From Deltaproteobacteria bacterium RBG_16_44_11 (lineage in GTDB: Bacteria > Desulfobacterota > Syntrophia > Syntrophales > Smithellaceae): 22,412 nucleotides of DNA. How positions within the stretch are numbered: position 1 is the first letter of the stretch; every line of letters begins with the position of its first letter. A program made the translations under genes and the position numbers. The DNA is taken from contig MGQN01000027.1 of NCBI GenBank assembly GCA_001797845.1, positions 88,185 through 110,596 on the forward strand. The letters run 5' to 3'. Of the stretch, positions 7,443 to 14,870 are shown piece after piece. The notes below the pieces were generated by a model. The model searched no databases and had not been told where the DNA came from. It saw only the letters and a program-made list of their open reading frames with translations.

Positions 7443-7475
7443 CACTCAATTTTCACTATTGTCATTCTGCTTTTC
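7443..7475 (-). repeat. diverged copy of the cupin gene 3' end (26 of 33 bases)
   Basis: Aligns without gaps to the cupin 3' end. On the - strand it reads KSRMTIVKIE then stop, against KSEMTIKKIEWV. It lies between the hydrolase terminator and the start of the small membrane protein gene. Confidence 0.55.
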
Positions 7476-7495
7476 CAGCTGCTGCTAAAACGCAA

Positions 7496-7525
7496 AGAGG
7501 GGCGGAATGAAGACTCCGCCCCTCT
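7496..7525 (-). terminator. rho-independent terminator of the hydrolase gene
   Basis: An 11-bp perfect GC-rich stem, AGAGGGGCGGA / TCCGCCCCTCT, with an 8-base loop, is followed on the - strand by TTGCGTTTT. A second hairpin, ACCCG/CGGGT (7547-7561), lies just after the hydrolase stop codon. The large stem is also followed by CTTTAATT on the + strand and could work both ways. Confidence 0.8.
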
Positions 7526-7567
7526 CTTTAATTATTATGTTACTCCACCCGATGGGCGGGTACTGCG

Positions 7568-8509
7568 CTAGTTTTTTCCCTTCAAAAAATCCTGATATAC
7601 TGAAGCTGTTTCCTGCGGCTTTTCCAGCATGGGAAGATGACCGCAGTCTTTTATGATCACCGATTTGGAATTTTTTATATTTTTCTTAAAAATCGGAACA
7701 GCGGAAATATGAATAAGTTTGTCCGAATCTCCCCAGACGATTAATGTGGGAGCCGTAATTTTGCCCAACTTGCTTTGCAGAATAACAAAATCGGTAGATA
7801 TCTGATCTTTTAATATTTTTTTGTTAAAAGGTCCAGCCTTCACTGCTTGTTTTGCTAAATATTTTTTTATAACTGAAGGTAATTGAGGCGGTTTCATATA
7901 AACAAATTCCAAAAATTTATCATAGTCATTTACATCTTTAATAATAAGAGGATTTATCCCTTTTTCAAAAAGCAAAGTGAGTTCGCTTTTTATGGGAGAA
8001 ATTACACCGGCAGCATCGAATAAACCGAGGGTTTTGACCATTTCCGGGTAAGTTGCGGCATAATTGCCGGCGATATTGCCGCCCATTGAATTTCCGACTA
8101 TATGAAATTTTGTCAGTTTCAATTCTTTTGCCAATAAATTTAATCTTTCCACCTCTGACATGATGTTATATTTCGCGTCCTGGGGCTTGGAGCTTTCACC
8201 AAAACCGGGGAGATCGGGAATTATTACCCGATAATTGGGGGTAAAGTTTTTCGCGAACCTCAGCCAGTTATCTTTGCTGCCGCCAAAACCGTGAAGCATA
8301 ATAATGGTGTCTCCGGTGCCGCCTTCCAAGTAAACAATTTTAAAATCAGGAATGTTCGCTGATTTATGCGTTAACCCGGCGTCTTTGCGCACTCCGTCAA
8401 TTGCTTTGTTGTATAAATATTCCGGGACGGCAAAATAAAGTACCGCGGCAATAACTATTACAACAGCCGCAATCGTCAAAAAGATTGTTTTCTTCGAAAA
8501 CTTTTTCAT
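7568..8509 (-). CDS. membrane-anchored alpha/beta hydrolase
   Basis: 313 residues. An N-terminal hydrophobic helix (about 9-28) after a Lys-rich start indicates a membrane anchor or signal sequence, so the enzyme probably acts outside the cytoplasm. The fold is complete: oxyanion-hole motif LHGFGGSKDNW (72-82), nucleophile elbow GNSMGG with S141, acid D263 (WGDSDKL) and catalytic H291 (CGHLPMLEKP). The sequence resembles lipases, esterases and C-C hydrolases of the alpha/beta family; the substrate is unknown. The start is supported by AGGAGGTTTCCAAATG. It has its own strong terminator. Pieces of a cupin-like gene lie on both sides (8608-8652 upstream, 7443-7475 downstream), as if it had been inserted into such a gene. 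Confidence 0.92.
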   Translation of the reverse strand: MKKFSKKTIFLTIAAVVIVIAAVLYFAVPEYLYNKAIDGVRKDAGLTHKSANIPDFKIVYLEGGTGDTIIMLHGFGGSKDNWLRFAKNFTPNYRVIIPDLPGFGESSKPQDAKYNIMSEVERLNLLAKELKLTKFHIVGNSMGGNIAGNYAATYPEMVKTLGLFDAAGVISPIKSELTLLFEKGINPLIIKDVNDYDKFLEFVYMKPPQLPSVIKKYLAKQAVKAGPFNKKILKDQISTDFVILQSKLGKITAPTLIVWGDSDKLIHISAVPIFKKNIKNSKSVIIKDCGHLPMLEKPQETASVYQDFLKGKN

Positions 8510-8607
8510 TTGGAAACCTCCTGATGATTATTTATTAAATTTGACAAGAACTCTCTTTTGATGCAAAGAAATATTAGGGGAAAAACCCTTCGCTGTCAAA
8601 GATAAAA

Positions 8608-8652
8608 GTTGTTCACTTTAGCGACAATTCCCACCGCGTAATCGCTGCCCGG
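8608..8652 (-). pseudogene. cupin gene internal fragment
   Basis: Bases 8608-8652 align to 9576-9620 of the intact cupin gene at 37 of 45 positions. On the - strand the fragment reads PGSDYAVGIVAKVNN, against PGGDYAVRIIAKMNN in the cupin. The frame meets a stop a few codons later and the metal-binding motif is absent, so it is a remnant. It starts about 18 bases after the PilZ stop codon. Confidence 0.8.
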
Positions 8653-8670
8653 AAAATAAATTAGAAAAGA

Positions 8671-9063
8671 TTATGAGACACGGCCAACGACATTTCGTTT
8701 AATAAACGACTTGAGCTTTTTCCGGTCGAAAACACCCAGCCATTTAAACTCAACACTTCTTCTTCGGAGCTGTTCTTTTTTATCTTTGGTAACGGAAAGA
8801 AGATTGTCCGATTTGGTAACAAATTCCACACGTTCAAGATAGGGAATATCTTTGTACTGAAGGCTGAGAATACCTGATTCTTCCAGTTCTTCCTTGGAAC
8901 CGCTATAGATAAAAGCGCATCCGCCCTCACTAATATCCAGCATCTGCACTTTTCTACCTTCGATGGTATAGGGTTCGACCACAACAAATACTCCTTTATC
9001 AACATAAAATCGAGGATTCATCCGAGGCCTAAATAATCTTCTCATTATTTTTAAAAGGTCCAT
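8671..9063 (-). CDS. PilZ-domain protein (cyclic di-GMP binding candidate)
   Basis: 130 residues. Both PilZ ligand motifs are visible: RxxxR as R14-MNP-R18, and DxSxxG as D43-I-S45-E-G-G48. The rest alternates short strands in the usual PilZ length. Known for the family: binds cyclic di-GMP through these motifs and changes partner activity, often in motility, adhesion or exopolysaccharide control. The partner is not evident here. ATG 9063 has GGGGT 6-7 bases upstream; ATG 9045 is an in-frame alternative that would still keep both motifs. The likely ribosome site is within a hairpin. A cupin fragment follows the stop codon. Confidence 0.85.
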   Translation of the reverse strand: MDLLKIMRRLFRPRMNPRFYVDKGVFVVVEPYTIEGRKVQMLDISEGGCAFIYSGSKEELEESGILSLQYKDIPYLERVEFVTKSDNLLSVTKDKKEQLRRRSVEFKWLGVFDRKKLKSFIKRNVVGRVS

Positions 9064-9067
9064 TAGC

Positions 9068-9095
9068 TACCCCATAACATTCGGTATGAGGGGTA
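9068..9095 (-). promoter_or_regulatory. hairpin covering the PilZ ribosome-binding site
   Basis: TACCCCATA (9068-9076) pairs with TAT and GGGGTA (9085-9087, 9090-9095) around an 8-base loop and a 2-base bulge. On the - strand transcript the 3' arm carries GGGGTA, the only ribosome-site candidate for ATG 9063. The hairpin could therefore mask translation initiation. No T-run follows, so it is not a good terminator. Confidence 0.4.
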
Positions 9096-9159
9096 TTATA
9101 TTTGTAACACGACGAAAAATCAAATTAAATTTAAATTTTATCTGAGGAACAAAATGGGG

Positions 9160-9300
9160 TCAAAACTTTAAATATTAAGGAATAAAGATATTGCAGAGCA
9201 CTTGGATATTAACTATAGACAGTAAGCAAAGCACTATCAGTTATTGAGAAAAAGCGATATTTCAAGAATAAATAAGGTCAATTCCCTGTTACCTAATTAA
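9160..9300 (+). pseudogene. decayed fragment encoding a helix-turn-helix-like C-terminus
   Basis: With frameshifts restored, the + strand reads DIAEHLDINYRQ, then SKALSVIE, then KSDISRINKVNSLLP and a stop. At least two single-base frameshifts break it. The pattern is like a small helix-turn-helix segment, as found at the ends of some transposases and regulators; the family is not certain. Its stop codon overlaps the cupin stop codon tail to tail. The rest of the gap 9064-9296 is AT-rich, with no other feature seen beyond the PilZ hairpin. Confidence 0.45.
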
Positions 9301-9665
9301 ACCCATTCAATTTTCTTTATGGTCATTTCACTTTTCACGTTGCCGGTATTTGGGGTGTCCTCCGGTTCGATCAAAAGAACTTTATACCCATTGACTGATG
9401 AAGGCTTATGCTCAACACCTTTGGGAATTACTATCATTTCACCCCGATTTAATTCTACAGTCCGATCTCTAAAGTTCATAACCAATGTACCATCCAAGAC
9501 AATGAAGGTCTCGTCGGTATCTTCATGGCTGTGCCAAATAAAATCGCCTTTACGTTTGACTATCTTGAATTCGTAGTTGTTCATTTTCGCGATGATTCTC
9601 ACCGCGTAGTCGCCTCCCGGCAACTTGGCAAACTTTTCATCAAAATTAATCTTGTTAATTTTCAT
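9297..9665 (-). CDS. single-domain cupin protein
   Basis: I place the start at ATG 9665 (122 residues) because GGAG lies just upstream; an in-frame ATG at 9719 would add 18 atypical residues and has no ribosome site. Cupin motif 1 is HSHEDTDE, with H45, H47 and E52 as metal ligands, and motif 2 is PKGVEHKP with H86. This is a small mannose-6-phosphate-isomerase-like or RmlC-like barrel; enzymatic or binding role unknown. It looks like the intact parent of the fragments at 5135, 6959, 7443 and 8608. It is transcribed toward the PilZ gene, 233 bp away, and seems to have its own promoter. Confidence 0.9.
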   Translation of the reverse strand: MKINKINFDEKFAKLPGGDYAVRIIAKMNNYEFKIVKRKGDFIWHSHEDTDETFIVLDGTLVMNFRDRTVELNRGEMIVIPKGVEHKPSSVNGYKVLLIEPEDTPNTGNVKSEMTIKKIEWV

Positions 9666-9744
9666 ATTTTTTTCTCCGTAAAACCACAAATTTTCACCAT
9701 AAAATAGCTTAGAATACACTTAAAGTAGATATACGCAACTTGTT

Positions 9745-9773
9745 AATATATATATAATAATTTTGATAAACAA
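9745..9773 (-). promoter_or_regulatory. possible sigma-70-type promoter of the cupin gene
   Basis: On the - strand, TTGTTT (9773-9768) and TATATT (9750-9745) are 17 bases apart. The -10 box is close to consensus and the -35 is weak. The region is AT-rich, so chance matches are likely. The rest of the gap 9720-9910 shows nothing firm. Confidence 0.3.
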
Positions 9774-9910
9774 TGCTATTGACCGGTATACGACCGCTTT
9801 AACTAAGACTGTTTAGAACGTTGTAAAGAATGGAATGTTTTTTATTTAATTAAATTACCCGAAATATGTCAATAATTATTAAGCGGTTTACGAGGTTTTT
9901 ATCAGAGATC

Positions 9911-12253
9911 TCATTTATCTTTTACATTATTGCGGGGAAGAACTGGCTCGATTATTTTTACAGGCAATGACAAAGTTCTCTTCATAATCCCCCACACCCC
10001 TTCACCGACCGCTGTAGGGGAAAGAACTATTATGCTGGGATCGGCTATATTGCCGGTCACTTTTAGGGGTATGGAAATAAGGTTGTCTCTGAGAATATAG
10101 CCAACCAAAGGAATTTTGCTTACCAGATAATCAACTGTCTTGAACGGTGCTACCAGAACAGTGAGATTGATTATATTGTTGGCGAGATTAAATTCGCCCT
10201 GCCCGACTAACTGCATAGTAGTTCCATCAATGACCGCCTCTTGAATAACGAAGACTCCCCGACGAATATCGCCTTTAATTATTATCGAATTATATTTAAA
10301 GCCCTCCGTAGTGAAGTCGGGGATATTCCCCCGCAGAAGTTCCGTTACATTCAAAACTGAAAATATTTTTGCCATCAGAGGGAATCGGTAAATTATTCCG
10401 CCATTAGATTGAAATTCCACCCTTCCCTGTAATGCGGAAACCAGCGCATCAGCTTTCCCCCGGGAATTGACCGCGGCTTTCAAATTTAAAATCCCGGTGA
10501 TGCGCGAGTCTTTATCAAAAAGACAATCAAGCGTAGGTTCAAGCTGTGTTCCTGCGGCAACGGGTCTAAAATCCAGCTTAATATCCTTATCGCCAAAGTC
10601 AAGATTTCCCGGAATAGAAATACCACAGAGAAAAGCTTCTGTAATGTTAGCATGGACGCCTTTATTATCCAGCAAGATATTGGCACGAATTGGATTTGCG
10701 GTATAACGTCCCCAGGTTATAGCTGGTGCATTGAGCCGGATAATTCCCCTCAGCGCCGGTTTTTTATAATTTTTCTCTGAGGGTTTTGTTTCTTGCGGCT
10801 TCTCCGGAGTTGCCAGATTTTTCTTTATGGTTTCCACATTAATCGCGTCCGAAGAGAGATCCATATCGAGACGGAATCCATCCTGCACGGCCTTTACATT
10901 ACCCTTCAGGTCAAGATTGTTTTCACCCCAGTTTAAAACGGCAGATTCCACCTTCAGAGTCTTGTTGCCCGCGCTAAGAATTACGCGGTGCACTTTTAAC
11001 GGCACATTCATGGGCAGGGGGATGATAAAATCGGCGCCCTCAAGATGTCCCTGCGCCGTGGATTTAAAATACTGATCCAACTGCACATGGGCACGAAAAT
11101 CTCCTTTTATCCATCCGCGATGAAATGAAGTTTGCTCGAATATCCTGTTGAGGGTTTTTTCCGACAAATTTCCTTGAAAGGAGACGTCGATGAGGTTCTT
11201 TGTTTGTCTGAACGTGATATTCGCCCGGGACTCTTCATCATAAATCATCAACTCGTTTATTGCCAAATCCATAGCGTCTTTATTCATAGCTACGGAAAGA
11301 GTTGGGCCATCCTCAATGGCCGCTGTTGCAACAATAGCTAATTTTGCTCCGGCCTGCCATACAACATGAGCATTAGAGATAGATACAGGTGCACGTAAGG
11401 TTTGCTCAGGCGGCAAACTAAACGTTTTGGAAATCAACTGGATTGTTTCAGGCCCAATCTCTCCGCTCATAGTTACATCAGCAGAATTTATAGTTTGCGC
11501 GGTTTTGGAAATTACAACGGAGCCTAGCAACGAGGAATCAAAGATGGAAGCTTGAACATTGTTCAGCGTTACTGTATCCACAGATAAACCATTTATCAAT
11601 ATGCTGTTTTTCTCCGTGTTAATATTTCCTCGCACAGAAAATTTTCCCCATTTATCAACATTGCCTTTGACCTTAATTTCCAGTTTTTTTGGCTCAAGAG
11701 CAATATGAGCAGAAATTTTGCGCACTATTGCCACATCGCGATCATTTTCCCGTACCAGCAATCTTCCCCGGCGCACTACCGCAACCAAGCCAGGCGCGAC
11801 TGATCGTACAGACGATATGACCGAGGTAACATTTTCAATAATTTCTGCAGGAGTTGAAGACTTATCTTTTATTGCCCTTTGGTTGGGCTTATCCGAAATG
11901 TCCACAATAATGTCAGGTTTCTCAAACCTCACTTTCGCGATTCTTACCTTTCCGATGAGCAACGGTAATATTTCCGGGTATATTTTTGCTGATTCCACCC
12001 GGATAGATGTTCCTTCGGGAATAGTTATGTTCATCTGATCAAAAGCAAGACCGGGACGGGGAAAAAACGAAAGACCGGCGCGCTCAAATTTAACTACATC
12101 GCCTGTCTTCTGTGCAATTATGGCTTTAATGCTTCTTTGCGCTGGTTCTGAATTGATGTAAATGGAAGCAAACAAAATCCCGATAGCGATAAGGGCAAGA
12201 ACTATTCTTGTTGACCAAATAAACAGCCATAGAAATTTTCCATTTGTTTTCAT
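9911..12253 (-). CDS. AsmA-like envelope protein
   Basis: 780 residues. One N-terminal membrane helix (about 9-32) is followed by a large periplasmic part. The beginning (SEPAQRSIKAIIAQKTG, then FERAGLSFFPRPGLAFDQ) is the usual AsmA N-terminal pattern, and the last third (RGVFVIQEAVIDGTTMQLVG, 680-700 region, then VGYILRDNLISIPLKVTGNI) is the AsmA-like C-terminal repeat. Known for the family: long beta-rich proteins bridging inner and outer membranes, linked to phospholipid transport and outer-membrane assembly; so the host should be diderm. The Lys/Pro/Glu-rich linker around residues 485-500 divides the two halves. It follows the acyl-CoA synthetase on the same strand with a 111-bp gap, which holds no feature I can support. 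Confidence 0.85.
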   Translation of the reverse strand: MKTNGKFLWLFIWSTRIVLALIAIGILFASIYINSEPAQRSIKAIIAQKTGDVVKFERAGLSFFPRPGLAFDQMNITIPEGTSIRVESAKIYPEILPLLIGKVRIAKVRFEKPDIIVDISDKPNQRAIKDKSSTPAEIIENVTSVISSVRSVAPGLVAVVRRGRLLVRENDRDVAIVRKISAHIALEPKKLEIKVKGNVDKWGKFSVRGNINTEKNSILINGLSVDTVTLNNVQASIFDSSLLGSVVISKTAQTINSADVTMSGEIGPETIQLISKTFSLPPEQTLRAPVSISNAHVVWQAGAKLAIVATAAIEDGPTLSVAMNKDAMDLAINELMIYDEESRANITFRQTKNLIDVSFQGNLSEKTLNRIFEQTSFHRGWIKGDFRAHVQLDQYFKSTAQGHLEGADFIIPLPMNVPLKVHRVILSAGNKTLKVESAVLNWGENNLDLKGNVKAVQDGFRLDMDLSSDAINVETIKKNLATPEKPQETKPSEKNYKKPALRGIIRLNAPAITWGRYTANPIRANILLDNKGVHANITEAFLCGISIPGNLDFGDKDIKLDFRPVAAGTQLEPTLDCLFDKDSRITGILNLKAAVNSRGKADALVSALQGRVEFQSNGGIIYRFPLMAKIFSVLNVTELLRGNIPDFTTEGFKYNSIIIKGDIRRGVFVIQEAVIDGTTMQLVGQGEFNLANNIINLTVLVAPFKTVDYLVSKIPLVGYILRDNLISIPLKVTGNIADPSIIVLSPTAVGEGVWGIMKRTLSLPVKIIEPVLPRNNVKDK

Positions 12254-12364
12254 TTATATTGACTACTTTCTTAAGATTTAAATCTACCCCAGTGCTGTAT
12301 TTCTCCTTTGTTGCTGTTTCTAACTATAAGACATCTTTGTTCCATAAAGGAGTTTAATGCCAAA

Positions 12365-13867
12365 TTACATCTTGCGCAGTTCTTTTTTGAGAATTTTGCC
12401 GACAAGTGTTTTAGGCATCGCGGATAGAATTACAACTTCTTTAGGCACAAAGAAGCTTTTGAGCTTTCCTCTGCAATATTCCATCATTTCATCGGGCGTT
12501 GCTTTTTTTCCCGGCTTTAAAACAACAAAGGCCTTAATATCTTCGCCATAGACCTTATCTGTAATGCCGATAACAGCCGCCTCGGCAATACAAGAGTGAG
12601 CATAAAAAATTTCCTCGATCGCGCGCGGTGAAATATTCTCGCCGCCTTTGATGATAATATCTTTTTTGCGATCCGTGATAAAAAAGTATCCGTCTGCATC
12701 AACATAACCGATATCACCGGTATGAAGCCATCCATTGCGAATGATTTCGGCTGTCGCTTCCGGCTGATTCCAGTATCCCTTCATCACCATCGGTCCGCGC
12801 AAAACTATCTCGCCTTCCTTACCTTGCGGCAATTCCTTGTCTCGATCATCAAATATTTTCATCTCCATTCCCTTCATGGGGAGGCCGATAGAGCCGACTT
12901 TTTTCAAACCGTCTATGGGATTACATGAATTATTGGCGCAAGCTTCCGTCAAACCCCAGCCTTCGGCAATTTCACCGCCAAATTTTTCTTTAAATTGTTT
13001 CCATGTTTCGATGGATAATGGAGCGGACCCGCAGATAAAATATTTTACCGAGCTTAAATCAAACTTTGCGTAATCCGGATAAGATAACATATAAATATAC
13101 ATGGTCGGCACAGCTGCTATACTGGTGACTTTATATTTTTCAATCGCGGAAAATAATTGTTCCACATTAAATTGCCGCAGAACAACGGTTTTCCCATGTG
13201 TGCGCAGCGAAGACGAATTCATAATGCCGATGCCATAGGAATGGCACAGCGGAAGCATGACCACATTTATTGCTTCCATTGAATAATTGTTTGTTTCCTG
13301 AACCTTTATCGCCGTGTAGTAAAGCCCGTAATGGGTCTGCATAACACCTTTGGGTTTGCCGGTCGTGCCCGAAGTGTAAACAAGCGCGGCCACCTCGTTA
13401 TCGCCGGTCTGGACAATTTCCAACTTATCGGAACTTTCCTTAAGAAGTTTCACGAAAGATAAAGTGCCCTCCATCTGTTTTTCCGAGACAACGATAATAT
13501 TTTTTACGCCGGGAGATTGGACCTGTGCCATGTGAACTTTACCCATAAATTCCGGCGCGGTAATAACGGTATTAGCTTGCGAATCCTGATAAATATATGC
13601 TGTTTCTTCCGCTCCGATCTGATAGTTGATGGGCACGGCAACAGCGCCCATTTTCCAGATGCCCTGAAAGGCCTGTAATGTTTCGGGCGAATTGGGCATT
13701 TGCAGGATGATACGATCGCCTCTTTTTACGCCCAGCTTTTTGAGCGCGTTGCCCAGCTTTCTGGCAGCTATGTCCATCTGGACATTGGTGTATTCCTTTC
13801 CTTCGAAGATGATACTTACATGTTCGCCTGCGGTTAAACTTGTTAAAGCTAATTGAGCGATGTTCAT
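12365..13867 (-). CDS. AMP-forming acyl-CoA synthetase (long-chain fatty acid CoA ligase type)
   Basis: 500 residues, full length for the family. Visible motifs are the P-loop YTSGTTGKPKG (164-174), GWGLTEAC (303-310), TGDIG with D385, the hinge DRKKDIIIKGGENI (399-412) and the C-terminal catalytic K491 (PKTLVGKILKKELR). Known reaction: a carboxylic acid plus ATP forms an acyl-adenylate and then acyl-CoA. Chain length cannot be read, though the sequence resembles the FadD/long-chain group. Cytosolic or peripheral at the membrane. The start is supported by GAGGGGGCTCCGCAATG. It lies 112 bp after the alpha/beta hydrolase gene in the same direction, so the two may act on related acyl compounds. 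Confidence 0.93.
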   Translation of the reverse strand: MNIAQLALTSLTAGEHVSIIFEGKEYTNVQMDIAARKLGNALKKLGVKRGDRIILQMPNSPETLQAFQGIWKMGAVAVPINYQIGAEETAYIYQDSQANTVITAPEFMGKVHMAQVQSPGVKNIIVVSEKQMEGTLSFVKLLKESSDKLEIVQTGDNEVAALVYTSGTTGKPKGVMQTHYGLYYTAIKVQETNNYSMEAINVVMLPLCHSYGIGIMNSSSLRTHGKTVVLRQFNVEQLFSAIEKYKVTSIAAVPTMYIYMLSYPDYAKFDLSSVKYFICGSAPLSIETWKQFKEKFGGEIAEGWGLTEACANNSCNPIDGLKKVGSIGLPMKGMEMKIFDDRDKELPQGKEGEIVLRGPMVMKGYWNQPEATAEIIRNGWLHTGDIGYVDADGYFFITDRKKDIIIKGGENISPRAIEEIFYAHSCIAEAAVIGITDKVYGEDIKAFVVLKPGKKATPDEMMEYCRGKLKSFFVPKEVVILSAMPKTLVGKILKKELRKM

Positions 13868-13979
13868 TGCGGAGCCCCCTCATCGACCAGACCGTGAAAG
13901 CATTATTAAATCTGTTAAGAGCAGAATATTGAATGGGATAAATTAAGCTAATTGATTTATTTGCAGTTTGTCAATAATT

Positions 13980-14804
13980 TTATCCAGTATGCTGGCTTTT
14001 CGAGGATATTTCTCCGATAAATTCGTATATAATCCTAGGCCATTTTACCAGATCATCAACTCCATCAGCTATAACCAATCGTGATTCTGGTAATAACTCA
14101 TTTAACTGCTTAGCTGATTGCAGCGGATGAGTCGCATCATCAGGCCAGGCAAGAATCAAGGTCGGGATTGAAAGCGTATTAATCTCGTTTCGCGGCGGCA
14201 AGTCACTGATACTGGAGCCACGAAGAATTTGAGGAAGCAATTTTGCATCCATTGTCAGTATATTTTTTATATATTTTTCATTATCAAACGGTTTTGCTTC
14301 TAATAGCCATTGAGGGAGTAATGGCCGCTTTCGCAGCAGTTCAACAAAAGCCTCCACGCCTTTCGCCTCGACAATACCTGCCGATGCACTATTCAAAGAT
14401 GACTGGGCTTTTCGTGTTTCCCATATTGTGCTGGGAGTTGCCAAAATTAATGCTTTTACACGTTCAGGTGCCATGAGAGCGGCATTCAGAGAAGTCATGC
14501 TGCCCATGGATTGACCACCGGCGATGAATTGCCTCATTCCTAGTTCATCCGCGATAGCAATCATGTCTTTGGCCAAATTCGACCAATGATAATCTCTCGG
14601 CATAATAGTTCCCGGCGAAAGCCCATGACCGCGTGCATCGTAACGAACAACACTGACTATTTCTGGAAGCTTTTTCTCGTAAAAATAACCGGTATCGTCG
14701 TCCAGAGCCATGCTTCCCATAAGCCCATGCGCCCAGATAAAAGGCATGCCTTTACCTTTCATGCTGATATTTAATTTTAAACTGTTTATTTTAACTAATG
14801 ACAT
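13980..14804 (-). CDS. alpha/beta hydrolase fold protein lacking the usual catalytic His
   Basis: 274 residues, no signal peptide, so cytosolic. The oxyanion region is WAHGLMGS (24-31), then YDARGHGLS (55-63), nucleophile elbow GGQSMG with S99, and WPDD-THP (220-227) at the acid position. Where the family normally has GxGHxxxxE, this protein has ADGVDDLVKWP (246-256), with Asp in place of the catalytic His. It may therefore use another residue, be inactive, or have a non-hydrolytic role. It lies between the two-component genes (67 bp upstream) and the acyl-CoA synthetase (112 bp downstream), all on one strand. AGGTAAATG is a close, weak ribosome site. Substrate unknown. Confidence 0.88.
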   Translation of the reverse strand: MSLVKINSLKLNISMKGKGMPFIWAHGLMGSMALDDDTGYFYEKKLPEIVSVVRYDARGHGLSPGTIMPRDYHWSNLAKDMIAIADELGMRQFIAGGQSMGSMTSLNAALMAPERVKALILATPSTIWETRKAQSSLNSASAGIVEAKGVEAFVELLRKRPLLPQWLLEAKPFDNEKYIKNILTMDAKLLPQILRGSSISDLPPRNEINTLSIPTLILAWPDDATHPLQSAKQLNELLPESRLVIADGVDDLVKWPRIIYEFIGEISSKSQHTG

Positions 14805-14870
14805 TTACCTAATGTGATTATTAGAAACTAATATGGTCGCAACTTTTTTTCATCTTGTAACTATTACAAT

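Noticed and set aside
8661..9005. A 114-codon - strand frame overlapping the PilZ gene
   Set aside because: The PilZ frame has both ligand motifs; the overlapping frame shows no domain and is a frame shadow.
5135..9342. Integron cassette array with attC sites between the genes
   Set aside because: The shared boundary sequence lacks the paired GTTRRRY/RYYYAAC ends and the imperfect dyad of attC sites, and no integron integrase is present. The match is better explained as copies of the cupin gene end.
13928..13950. ATTGAATGGG followed by an AATTA-containing stretch on the + strand, like the cupin 3' end in the opposite orientation
   Set aside because: Only about ten consecutive bases match and the rest does not align, so chance in AT-rich sequence is the simplest explanation.
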